This document shows, in pieces, positions 1 through 11,277 of a stretch of DNA of 64,000 nucleotides. The notes beneath the pieces were generated by a model. That model had not been told where the DNA came from and searched no databases. It was given only the letters and a program-made list of their open reading frames with translations. The translations under genes and the position numbers were made by a program. Positions within the stretch are counted from its first letter, which is position 1. Each line of letters starts with the position of its first letter. The stretch is from the NCBI RefSeq assembly GCF_003589595.1, contig NW_020653713.1, positions 356,033 to 420,032 on the forward strand, read 5' to 3'. The DNA comes from Hyposmocoma kahamanoa (taxonomy: Eukaryota > Arthropoda > Insecta > Lepidoptera > Cosmopterigidae).

Positions 1-540
1 TTCGGGAAAGTATAATGCTGTACTGACCACATTATCCTTCACCTTAGTAATAAAAGAAAGGACCGACATTTAAATAAACTTTCCTTCACCAAAATGGAAT
101 TAGTTGCGTCTGGCCCCTCAAACATGTTAATCAAAATTTACAATCACATCTCAAACAGTATTAAAAACCTCGAAAGATTGACACAATTTTGTTAAGTATA
201 TTAAAGACATTCCTTATTGACAAACCTTATTATAATTTAATAGAATTTTTTGATGACTTGATAATGTGACTTTACCTTTATAAAATTTAATAATTAGATT
301 TAGAATACCTAATTTATTTATGACTATTCTAGTTTTTTTATTTTGACGATTTGTTAAAATGATCTTATTTTTAAAACAAAAACTATGGAACGTATAATGT
401 GTATTTCGTACTCAGTATAATTTAACATATTAATGTGATGTTATTGTAAAAATTAATAATAATAAAAATTAGTATAATGTTGTAAAGTAATGTATTAAGC
501 AATACATAAGTAAGAAAAGAACTCTGTCTTCTGTAGTTGG
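1..540. other. AT-rich DNA without a recognisable gene
   Basis: Every frame is broken by frequent stops and no splice-bounded coding segment or repeat family seen elsewhere in the window could be recognised. Confidence 0.5.
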
Positions 541-634
541 TATGCCCTTGCAGGGCGTCACGTGTTAACTGACGAACACTGTAATATCTAGAATTAGCAA
601 TGTGACATGCAATAAATGAATATGAATATGAACC
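541..634 (+). mobile_element. possible LINE 3' end
   Basis: A short GC-richer block ends in a run of the TGAATA unit, the way many insect non-LTR elements end in a simple-repeat tail. No coding sequence is attached, so this rests on the tail alone. Confidence 0.25.
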
Positions 635-639
635 AAAAA

Positions 640-1620
640 ATTTACCATGCCAAAATTGTTTTCAAAAAAAGGGACTCGATGGTTCCTAAACTTAGACTAT
701 AAATTCCAAAGACAGTTTCCTTGTATATTCTATGGTTTCGGATTTCCGCATACCGTCCCATTAAAAAAAACAAAAAATGGTATACAGAATACCATTTTTA
801 TAATAGTGTTAGCAAAGGATTTCTTTTCACTTTATCAATATACAATTTAAGCAAATTTCACATTTTGATTTTAATTTTTTACCTAACTTTGCAAATTTGT
901 CAATTAGGAATTATATTCCAAAGTTTTAAATCATGAGATCTGATCAAGAGATGAGGTTTTTGAAATAACAAGCTCATGTCACGATGATCACATGGATTCA
1001 ATAAATCGATTACATTTGATTGAAAATATTTCGAGTGATGCCAACATTTTGCCAGTGTTGAATTATCGATCCGTCTTTACAGAGGACGATGAACTATTTC
1101 TGGAAAAGATGGTCCAAAGAGTTTGTGCATACAATGCAACAACGAAACGGTCGGCAATCAAAAGCACTGCCCTTTGAGCTCGAAACATTGCTATCCTTAA
1201 AGTATAAGACGTGTTTTATGATAGAATAACTGCGCATTTGACCTCCAACTGTCCTGATGTAATGTGACAATGAAGTTGAAGATGTAGCACGCACACCTAA
1301 ATGATGCCTATTGACTTAGCCTTGAAAAGGCCCAAATTCTAGCGTTCAGGGAACAAGTATACAGGCAGAAAATTAAATGTGGAAGTGTAACGCTTCTTGC
1401 GAATCTTTGGAATATCCACAACCTAAGGATAGTGGAACGCCAGACTACGTCAAGTCCCCCGATGATGGAGAGACGAAGACGGAATTCAATAGTGCAATTC
1501 CATCGCACACTTTCCGCGACATAACCAATAGAATACCGATAAGCAGGCAACTTTACGGCGGTGTTCAAGGCGAAGCTGCAGCTTCGCCTCAACTAAATCC
1601 GAGTCACCTAATAAACCTCT
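640..1620. other. no supported gene
   Basis: Only short unrelated open frames of 60-94 codons occur on both strands. A GC-richer segment near 1300-1600 may be eroded transposon sequence, but no family motif could be recognised. Confidence 0.4.
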
Positions 1621-1624
1621 TAAC

Positions 1625-1831
1625 CTAATTGAATGTGGTCAGTTGGTATTTAGCAGAGACATCCCAAAGGTGGCGGCAGTACTCCATACACGGCCGGACT
1701 TGTGCTCGGTACAGTTGACGCAATGAAGTAACGCCACAGCTTGAAAAGGGTGCCAAGCCAGCTGAATTGTTGGCCGTACATTCAATGTATCTGCTGAAAT
1801 TCAAATTGGACAGCTTACTGGCAATGGTCAT
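1625..1831 (-). pseudogene. LINE reverse transcriptase C-terminal fragment
   Basis: The minus-strand translation contains the motif RAQVRPCMEYCRHLWDVSAK, which sits C-terminal to the reverse transcriptase domain in many lepidopteran jockey-type LINE ORF2 proteins. Related motifs recur in this window at 40.7 kb and 51.4 kb, where the core is YKTQVR followed by EYCSHLW or a close variant. Only about 60 codons survive, with no RT core and no endonuclease, so this is a dead fragment. Confidence 0.6.
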
Positions 1832-2139
1832 TAGCTCGCATTAAAGAAATACAAAAAATCAAATGAAAATCAAAGTTAAATCCATTGTGATATAGACAAC
1901 CAATGTCTAAAATGACGCCACAATGTAAAAACAAGTGACAGTCAGATGAAACAAACTGTATTCTACAGCCAGAGAGTTCCATTTTCAAGTGTTGTAATAC
2001 TTTTTAAATATTGTCTAAGTAAGTGGCCAGTTCCTTAAACTTATAGTGCGCACTATGTAATAAAAGCCGATAATGTAACTTAAGGCCACCGCCTAAGTAA
2101 CCACTTAAAACAAAGGGTAGTCAACTATTGCTATCCAGG

Positions 2140-4321
2140 AGCTACGTTTAGTCAAATTATTACACTGGTAAGTGGTTGCAACTTTGATAAATATACAACA
2201 GTGATTCTTATAATAGGTGATAGTAATAACATTAGTAAAAAAGAAGTAAATAGTAGCATTGACGTGTTCTTGAGAATTCATGAGAAGTGTGGGTGTAAAT
2301 TCATACTAAGTGCATTCCCTTACTGCTCTAACCTAGGCATCGCTCGTAATAAGTATATATAAATAATAAATTCGCACATTCATAATTTGACTTACCGTCA
2401 TAGTGACGTTATATTTTGTTTTGACATTAATAAGTTCGTAAGGAACTTCAAACTTTTTGAGGATAATTTACTTTTACCCCTAAGGTATCTGAGACATATA
2501 GCTAGTTTAAGGACGCTGTTATAGAAGATATAACACAGTCCCACGACAATGCTCCTACTTGAAGTAGCAACAGTATACTTTTTACCAACCATAATTTAAA
2601 CTGAAAAACACGACAACAGAAAAGTCTAATCGTTTCCATGTAGTACATCAAAATATTCAAGGCTTTTCTGGCAAAACATTAGAAATAAGTCTTTTTTTGC
2701 ACGATATTTCCGTTGACGTGTTTTGTGTTACAGAACAGTGGCTGAAAGATTACGAAGCAATTAACAACATAGAAAATTATGTAATAGTCAGTTCGTTCAT
2801 AAGAAAGAGCTTAAGTAGAGGCGGATCCATGATTATTATTAAACGTAACTTAAAATTTAAAGAGCGTAAGGATATCACAAATCTTTCTACTGATCGAACT
2901 ATTGAGATTTCATGTGTGGAATTGGATCAGTTTGTCGTCTTATGTGTATACAGACCCCCCTCTGCTAATTTTAACGAGTTTGAATTAGTTATGGAAGACA
3001 GTTTAAAGCGAATTATTCCAACCAAAAAAAAAACCTAGTAATATTTGGAGATTTCAATGTAAACCTGTTGGAAAACTGTTCTACTTCTGTAAGACTCATT
3101 AATTTATTTAAAAGTTTTAACTTGATTAATCTTTTTTTAGAACCAACTCGCATTACTGCCTCCTCTTCTACTTGTATTGATAACATCTTTTGTAACACAG
3201 ACGCAGTGTCTAAATCAATGATAAATTGCTTAAGATCCGACCATAGTGGCCAATTGGCTTCTTTTAATTGTAAAATGAGCAAGAAGGTAGACCAATTTCT
3301 CTGCAGACCGATTACCACAGAACGAATCATTAGATTTCAAAATAATATCGGCAATAGTTTAAATTCCCTACCCCATATACCCGAGGTTCCAAATACTTTA
3401 TATAACACGATATTTGGTTTAATTAAAAATGAATTTGATAATATATTTAAATCGAAAACATTAACTTTCCATAGAGAGACTAAATTCAACGACTGGGCAA
3501 CAGTAGGTATTCATAAGAGTAGGTCTCGTTTGTATGAGCTATATGCTATGAAAACTTATAATACTAATTCCAATTTCATAGAATATGTTAGAATTTATTC
3601 GAAAATATTTAAAAAAGTTTGTGTAGCTGCTAAGGTTAAGTTTCACAGCGACAAAATTAGACAATCGATAAATAAGTCTAAAACTACTTGGAGCATAATA
3701 AATAAAGAGTCAGGCAGGGTTAAACAACAAGATAGAGATATAGTTTTAGAATTAGACAGCAAACTTATAAAATCTAAAAACAAAGTAGCCCAAGCTTTTG
3801 AATCGTTTTTTTCCGAAATTGCTGTGAACACTACAAAATCATTATTTTCCTCCCCTTCTCTTGCTATTGATCTCCTAAAGGAAAATGTTAACGTTTGTGG
3901 CAGTTTATTTAATTTCCGTCATATTAATCCACAAGACATCATAAAAGCTTTTAAATCAATACATGTTAAAAAAACTGATGATCTCTGGGGCATATCAACT
4001 AAAGTTATAGACTCAGTTATTGATCTTATTTCCCCACATTTAGCTGTAGCTTTCAATAGGTGCGTTGACGAAGGTGTTTTTCCGGATTTAATGAAATACA
4101 GCAAGGTTATTCCCTTCTTCAAAAGCGGTAGGAAAGTTGATCCTAGCAACTATAGGCCCATTTCAATTTTACCAGCTTTAAGTGAAATATTCGAAAAGGT
4201 TATGCTAACTCAATTACTGTCCTATTTCTGTAGGAATCATATTTTTCATAGTGCACAATACGGGTTTACTAGTGGTAGATCGACTAGCGATGCGGAGGTA
4301 GCGTATCATGTCATTTCTTAA
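2140..4321 (+). mobile_element. CR1/jockey-type LINE, 3'-truncated, with ORF1 remnant and broken ORF2
   Basis: From about 2165 to 2540 one frame reads like the end of a LINE ORF1 with an esterase-like GDSN block (VILIIGDSNNIS), with a stop inside. ORF2 begins near 2638 with an apurinic endonuclease start (VHQNIQGF, later CVTEQWL, YRPPS). A run of ten A at 3024-3033 breaks the frame; after it the endonuclease continues with VIFGDFNVN and SDHSGQ. The reverse transcriptase starts with the SNYRPISILP and AQYGFTSGRST blocks and stops at 4321, before any YADD box. Loss of the 3' half is unusual, since LINEs normally lose the 5' end, so a later deletion or insertion cut it. It is inactive as it stands. 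Clade assignment is from motif style only. Confidence 0.8.
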
Positions 4322-5190
4322 TTGCTTCACTTCTATTATGATCTTCAAATTCGCTGTTCTTTTCGCCCTCATAGTTGGAATCAGAGTCATCTTCTTCCAA
4401 AAACCTTCTCGTGCGTTCCTCACACAAATTGAGGCTATAAAATATAACTTAAAATAATCTACAAATATTATACATAATGGAAACTAAATGATAATTAAAA
4501 ATAATACATAACTATAGTAATTACTGAAAATATTAATTGCCTAAAACTGTGACACCTATATCCTCGTCGGTCCATGGGACCGATCGGTGTCGTGTGCGTA
4601 CACGTATACCCGTGTTGTATGCACGAATACTCCTGATACGCTGAAGTGATGTTAGCCACGAACCATGCAGCTAGCAGTGAGCCCAACACGGCAAACGACA
4701 ATCGTCGGTCTGAGAGACCAACGCGCGGGTATAGGAAGGTTAATACAATGTAAAGGCTCATAAAGTACAGACGCACGTCCCAATGCAAATTATTGCCATG
4801 TTTTTGGTTAGTACACAAGAAAGTCCGCGTGAAAACGATAATAGGTGCAAGTAGCAACGGAAACATTTGCAATTCTAAGCTGCTTTTCAGAGGGCAACAC
4901 TTTACGCAATGAACTGTCAATTCACTCAGTCTTTTATTTAGCTTTTGTAATAGTCCATCCTTAACACTAGTTTTCTTATATACCGCTTCTTGCTTTCTGA
5001 GGAACCTTTGCAGCTAATGCATAACAGCATTAATTACGCCTAAATAGCATTTTGTTTTTGCCTCGCAAAATTTGGGCGATTTAATATTTGAATCGTATTG
5101 GAAATGGTTTGATTGGATCAATAATTGTTTCCTTGTTCCATCCCTTTCCCGCACATACCTTTATTAGCACCCAAGAGCGAGCCGACGTCA
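4322..5190. other. unclassified DNA, possible transposon remnants
   Basis: On the minus strand, about 4324-4440 encodes an acidic stretch (FLEEDDSDSNYEGEKNSEF) like the N-terminal region of several transposases, but it is too short to assign. A 141-codon minus frame at 4495-4920 is hydrophobic with no recognised family. No splice-bounded gene is seen. Confidence 0.3.
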
Positions 5191-5197
5191 CCCAACC

Positions 5198-5386
5198 ATT
5201 TTTTTTTATAACATCAAGTGACGGGACGAACAAGTCGCGCGCCTGATAGTAAGCTACACGCCTGTCCATAACAGTTACAGTGCCACTCAAAGCTTTAAAT
5301 TGCAAAAATCTGAGTGCACTACCACTGCGCCCGTCACCCTTAGGCATAAGTTGACAAGTCCTGTGTGCCTGTAATTTCACCACTAT
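5198..5386 (-). repeat. dispersed repeat family S2, copy 1
   Basis: One of five copies in this window (others at 36205, 49243, 58331 and 59836). The shared block reads, on this strand, through GACAAGTCGCGCGCC, a site for CCATAACAGTTACAGTGCCA, and CCTGTAATTTCACC. It is noncoding and SINE-sized (200-300 bp). I recall similar sequences scattered widely in lepidopteran genomes but cannot name the family with certainty. Confidence 0.75.
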
Positions 5387-6370
5387 AGTGAGCAATAGTG
5401 AACGTACGCTTCAGTGAACCTGCAACATCAAGAATCGCTCCTTGGGCGACGCAAGGAGCCGAGATCTCTCAACTGTCACGAGGCTGATTTCGTTCAAAGG
5501 TACATATTGTGCTCCCAATTTACCTATTCGCGTTTTTGTTCCAATCAACCATATACATGCCACAAATCGAAGGAAGGCACTATTGCTTTCCCCCGCACAG
5601 TGGCCGTCTTTTGGGCTACCCACGTAGCAAAGTCGCGCCAAGAAGCATAATCTTTTTCTTTAATAATAATTTATAAAAAACCATTTTGACGAATAATAAC
5701 AAATTTGGAATTATTTATCAATTTTAATTCCTGCCTTGTTTGAACTAAATTTGAAAATCAAAATCTTGCTTATTGACAAAATTCAGAAAACGTTCCTGAG
5801 ATTTCCGTATACAGATAGGCCCTTCTCCTCCTGCGAAGTTGCTTCGACGACTCCTCAAAAGTAAGTGGTGATATGGACGGTCCCCAGTTAGTAGTGCTAT
5901 TCTTTACTGCCAAGGTAAACAGTAAATCATGCTTAAAATGAAACGTACGTACAAGAACGTTACCTAATCTATGGTCGAACTGAATGAATTGCGTTTTTTT
6001 GTATATATTCTAAAATACAATGTTTTACAATGTTTTTACTCCCGACTTCTAAAATATATATACAAAAATATATTGATAGATTGAGGCATAAACTAAAATG
6101 CAAAATGATACTAGCAAAGTCCTTGAGTGGCTCTTCGTCGTGGATGGGGCAACTTTCGCTATCCTTCTTTCGTAACTCCACCTGTTCATACAAGTCGTGA
6201 TTTGCATTCTGGTCATAATATATTTACAGAGGTCATTCTGTATCCGAAATTTAACCCAAATCACTAAAATAATCAAACAAAAAACATCCAAAATTCTTAT
6301 TTTTTACTTAATTGTGGTAAACATCGTCATTGACTTGCACGGCACGTGTTATACTTATAATGCAGCTGGA

Positions 6371-6395
6371 GAATAATAATAATAATAATAATAAG
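6371..6395. repeat. (AAT)n microsatellite
   Basis: About eight perfect AAT/ATA units. It may be the tail of a minus-oriented retroelement. Confidence 0.8.
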
Positions 6396-6655
6396 AGTTT
6401 ATTTCAGTAATACTATTAACTTTATATGAACAGTGGATGGTACCGGTATCTCCTATTAAGCTTATCAAGCCTGTGTCAGGAGGTACCGCTCTTCCTTCCA
6501 TAACTATAAATGCACACTTTACATTTCTAACTTATACTTAATTTAGTGTTTACTATTTACTTTTCTAAACAATGTGAAAACAAACAATGTTTAACAATTT
6601 TCAACATTCATAAATTTAATAAACTTTTAAATTTATTTAGAATCTCTAAACGCGC

Positions 6656-6714
6656 GTTTGTGTGTGTGTATGTGTGTGTGTGTGTGTACGTGTGTGCGTG
6701 TTTATGTGTGTGTT
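6656..6714. repeat. (GT)n-rich microsatellite
   Basis: Roughly 58 bp of interrupted TG repeats with single TA and CG interruptions. Confidence 0.9.
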
Positions 6715-8040
6715 TAACCTGTTGCCATAGACCATAGGTTCCCAAACTTTTAAGCTCACCGCCCACCTCGGCAAGATAAAAAAATTTCAACGCCCACCAC
6801 TACAAAAAATAATAGAAAACACGTCCAACTATGTCCGAAATAATAAATAATAACACAAAAATCACCAATATACAAACCATGGCTCACACCGGGTGTTTTA
6901 AGTTGTATTAGAACCCGAAATAAACTTCAACAAAAAATATTCGTTTTTTTTATTCGATTTAGTGGTTTTAACAACTGTATGTTGCTCCTTGTTTATACAA
7001 GTATCTATATATCTACACTCCTAACTTCAATTGTCGTAAGAGACACAGTACGGGTACGGGTACAGGTTTACAGAATGAGCAAAAAATAAAAAATTAAAAA
7101 AAAAGTGCTGTAACTTTTTAATTTTTTAAGCTATGCGGTAGACGTCTTAGACTAAAATGTTAGAAATAAAGTCCGCTTTTATGAAATAATGCTTGAAACC
7201 ATGTAAATTTAATAATTATGGAGACAGTGTCCCATACACTTGCGCCAATTTGAAAAATTTACCCTTATTACCAAAGGTGATTAGTCACAATTAGGTTGTA
7301 AGCGTAGTTAAATCTTACTAATTAAAAAAAAAATGGTGTAAGTAACATCAGCTTTGACAATAAAGATGTAAAGATCATAGCTGATTTACATCGTTATCTC
7401 TACATTACGTATTTTAAAGTAGATTAAGATTAGGATTTTAAGGAAAAACAACCACTTCATAAATAATCTTTTATCAAATTCTCCGCTAATCTACTATTAT
7501 TAACAAAAGTAATGTCATTTAGAAATAGCCAAAGTAACTTGTACCTATGTATTATAAAATCCAATTTTGATTCTAAAACTCACCTGAAAAAAATTGAAAT
7601 GGCGCTTTCGCCATTTCTACAAAACACCGACGAAATGACACTTAATATACAAGATACTTTTGCTATTAAAAGTTCTAAAATAAATTACTTTTGTTAATAA
7701 TAATTTGGTTTTAAAACCAAAATTTAATTTGAAAACAGGACAGGACAGGATTTCAATTTTGAATCTGAAACTTAATTAATAAATTAGCTACCGACACATA
7801 ATTATTTAAATTTAAGATCTAAAATAGGATTGTAAACTTGAGGCAAATCAAATATTATTTTGCTTGACATCTGTTATTCGCATAAGTAAGTTAGATTGCT
7901 GCTCTCTACCTCTTTTGCCCTTTCCTCTTCCTTTTTCTTTCCTGACCATCATAGTAAATAACAACGACGTATGTGTTTACGCTTCGTTATAGTTCTCATA
8001 TTACTCACGTCGCTTCGACACGTTACATAGTATACTTTAT

Positions 8041-9114
8041 TTAAATTTTATTAAAATTGTTATTTCTAAAAGTAACTACACGCATGCCTTTCATCTTGAT
8101 TTCCTTTTGTGAATTTGTTGTGAAAGTATCTGCAGTAATAGTTTTCCAGTTGATGAACTCACGGTGTTCAATGACATTGATGTTATACGGTTTTGGCTTC
8201 TTTCGTGCGTTCTCTATATACGTTGGCCATTGATCAGCACCTCTTAGTATCACTTTTTAGCTCAATCTCGATTACAGCATGGACTGAACGGACATGTAAG
8301 TGTGCCCTGGTAAAGGGTAGTTAATCTGTACAACGTCAACATTTTGGGAAATATGCAAAAAGTGGTTAATTGCAGCCAAAACAACTTTATTTTTATTCTG
8401 GCCACAGCTCTAAATCGCACTAAAGCAGCACATTTTTATACCTCTCACTAGCTTACAGTGTAAAGAAGAAAAGTTTGGGTGATGTCCAATATTTTCAGTA
8501 GAAACTGTTGACATATTTGCATAAATAATCTTCCCCATCATTCAAGTAATATTCGTAGGTTATCTGTTCTGCTCATGTCTTGTTTCATTTTTCTTTTTTT
8601 TATTGGAACTGCTTTAACACAGCGTGCTAACCAGTCGCATTGACGTGAAGGATCTAGAGTCCAATAAAAAGCACACAAATGCTTTTTCTTCTCTCCTCTG
8701 GTGTTTTGTAACAACTCCGTCCACATTTACCTACCGCACAAGGTTTTGTCTTTAAACTCTTTTTGCCACCTCTTTCCCTGATTTTGTTGTTTCGCATTCC
8801 TTCGTCTCTAGACTGTTTTTGTTGTTTCTGTTTGTTAGGCTTCCTTTATCGTTTCTTTGACATCGTAGTTTCTTTTGTAGGTTTTTCTTTTTTTGACTAA
8901 TTTCATCTTTTTCTTACGTTTATTCTTACATGTCTCTTCATCAAATGAACTTTCAGACTCTTTAGCCATCCAATTATCGGAACTTCCGTCAGAAAAATCT
9001 TCTAAATCTTCATCAAATACAAAATCAACATATAATTTTCCAAAATTATTTTCTTGGAGTCTGTTTTTCTTTTTTTGCAAAGTTGTGGATCTGCAATATC
9101 GTTTGCAGGTGTAA
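8041..9114 (-). pseudogene. decayed TE-type gene (widespread insect family)
   Basis: Read on the minus strand from 9114 down, disconnected frames follow one another in an order I associate with a multicopy insect protein family. First comes an acidic then very basic N-terminal block (FDEDLEDFSDGSSDNW, KNKRKKKMKLVKKRK). Next is RGEKKKHLCAFYWTLD with a downstream YLNDGEDYLCK. Then a C-terminal part has SVHAVIEIE (cf. the usual DSxHSxIE block) and ADQWPTYIENARKKPKPYN. Several stops and frameshifts separate the blocks, so no protein is made. The family assignment is from memory of motif order; its transposon origin is inference. Confidence 0.5.
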
Positions 9115-9978
9115 TATTAAGTAACAAAGGACTCAGGGCTTCGGCTACTGGTTCCAATATACATGGAGTTGTCACAGAAGTTGCAGATACCTCAAGTGTC
9201 GGAGATATAAAGTTGCTGGTTATTTCTTAGATATTATTTTCAAGAAATGGTATCACACTGCAGTGTAGTAGAGCTGCAACATCGTCTGCAGACGTAACAT
9301 CAAGTAAAGAAGGATTAAAGGCACCTACTACTAAAGGGACCACTGATTTAAATTTGCTGGTTGGTCACAGTATCTGCAAATACATCAGACATCGAGTGTT
9401 ATTAGTAAATCATTACAAACAAAACTAGACGAAATTTGAAAGACGATATAACGTTGTTTTTTTTAATTGCAGACTATTCACCTGTATGACATGTACACAC
9501 AAACACACTATAGAAATATTATTTCTTATTTAACGCGTGCTCGACAATTTCAGGGACAAGAATGAACAGGTCGAAAGAAAGTCGAAACTGGTAACCTGGT
9601 AACCAATACGGGCGCTTATTAACTACGATTACTAATAATGTGAATGGAATCTATTTTATTATTTACGTCATAATCGTGTCATTACGATAATATCAATATT
9701 ATTACTCTACTCACCTTTGACTGTGCAACTACCCTTATTGTAGAATAATTGTAATACTCGTTTTTTCAATATCTTTTCTCATGTTAAGTGATTGTTACAT
9801 ATATCGTTAGTAAGAAAAGAGTAAGTAATTTACAAAACAGGGTTGTTATGAGATGTTTTCACAGATATTTTTTTATATTTAGTTACATTTTATTAATGAA
9901 CACATCGATTTAAAAAATCAATGAATTGAAATAAAAAGGTTGGTGTTGGCCAACAAGTAAGTAAAATAATATTAATAG
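9115..9978. other. no gene seen
   Basis: AT-rich, stop-dense in all frames; no repeats shared with the rest of the window were noticed. Confidence 0.4.
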
Positions 9979-10076
9979 AAAATGAAACGATTTTTCCGGA
10001 TTTAAATCGCTTATATTTGTTTTTTCAAACAAACCAACGTTTCGGGCCCTTTACAGGTCCCATGGTCACGGTTGAC
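9979..10076 (+). repeat. dispersed repeat R3, copy 1
   Basis: Contains AACCAACGTTTCGGGCCCTT followed by ACAGGTCCCATGGTCACGGT. The same roughly 100-bp sequence lies inverted at 48738-48845 and in diverged form at 57958-58035 and 22835-22945. It is noncoding. Confidence 0.75.
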
Positions 10077-10079
10077 TGA

Positions 10080-10260
10080 TATGGGCAGCCATTTTTAACG
10101 AAAAATTCGCTTGTATGGCAGCCATGTTATAAAGTGGCGAAAAGAAACTTTTGACCCCAAATTATGATTAAGGGCTCCTAAAGACCTTCGCATGCCAATT
10201 TTCTACCGGATAGAAGCAAGTTTTTCTTCGGTCGCCATTTTGGATTCGCCGTCTTGTCTT
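10080..10260 (+). repeat. ATGGC-GCCAT tandem-type repeat
   Basis: Directly follows the R3 copy. It carries GGCAGCCAT and GTCGCCATTTTGG blocks spaced about 130 bp apart, like the three-unit array at 32500-32830. Confidence 0.5.
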
Positions 10261-10708
10261 TTTTTGACACAAGCAGTTGACCAGTGTTACCCTCTATGAC
10301 ATTCCTTCCAGCACCTGCCTTTCTTTAATAGTTTCGGTCATAAAAGACTTTGAAATGCATTCTTGTTTAGTTAAATTTCGAATATTTTTTACTTCCGGCG
10401 GAAATCACGCAGGGTGTGCCTTATAAAATGCTCAAATAACCCCTCTATATGATAACATATAATGTTTTTGCAGGCCACATTCAGGTCATCTATATTATGA
10501 ACCTATCCGCGTACAACAATATAAATATATTTTTTAAGTAGTTCTATTTTTCTAAGTGAATCAGGATTTGTAGCTTTATATGCATAAGTAAATAAATTTC
10601 CGTACTAGTTCTTTATTTTTAACCGATTTCACAAAACTTGGCAAATAGATGTAATTCTGTAAAGTTTTGAGGTCGGTTTATAAAAAAGCTATGGATTAAG
10701 TAATTAAC

Positions 10709-10749
10709 ATCAGAATTCTACCTTTTAGTACGAAAGGTAGAATTCTGAT
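10709..10749. repeat. perfect 17-bp foldback
   Basis: Arms 10709-10725 and 10733-10749 are perfect reverse complements (ATCAGAATTCTACCTTT) around a 7-nt loop. Function unknown. Confidence 0.85.
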
Positions 10750-11277
10750 CTTCATTCGAACTGTTTCAAATTTGACTGCGTTCTATTAATTCCTACAGTA
10801 AATCATTACTTGGGCAAATCTCCGCTAAGGTGATTAGCTTCGTTTCTATCTAGTTAGGTACATTAATTATTGTCTATCATCATGACAACAACTTTGTTTA
10901 CTTTCTTGTGTTGTCTATACATATAAGTTTAACATTAACAATAACTTTGTACAGTTTGTACAATACTTTCAGATAAATGATGCGATGCGAAATGTGCCCT
11001 TTGGAGTCCGGCCGCGAGAAAGCTGCCATCGCCAGTACACGCGCCATCTTTCGCTTCGCCCCGTCGCGAATGATCCATGTTTTTAATGAAATAAACGTTG
11101 CTATAATCACTCGTTTACTCAATCAACAGCGCTCCTTAATACCTATTATGAGACTAGCTTACAACTAATTTGTGACACAAAACTTAAACAATATAAGTAT
11201 AAATAGTATTTTTGATAAATGTACGCGACGCGGCGGTGGGAGCGGGCCGAGCCAGCCGAACCGGACTACTCGCCGGG

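Larger units (their letters stand above)
5400..8040. other. long gene-free stretch
   Basis: AT-rich DNA with two microsatellites (6371 and 6656). The segment 6371-6510 looks like the reverse-oriented 3' end of a LINE, beginning with an AAT run. No exon with plausible splice sites and a recognisable protein was found. Confidence 0.45.

Noticed and set aside
4495..4920. 141-codon minus-strand ORF as a membrane protein gene
   Set aside because: Hydrophobic but no family, no splice context and surrounded by transposon debris.
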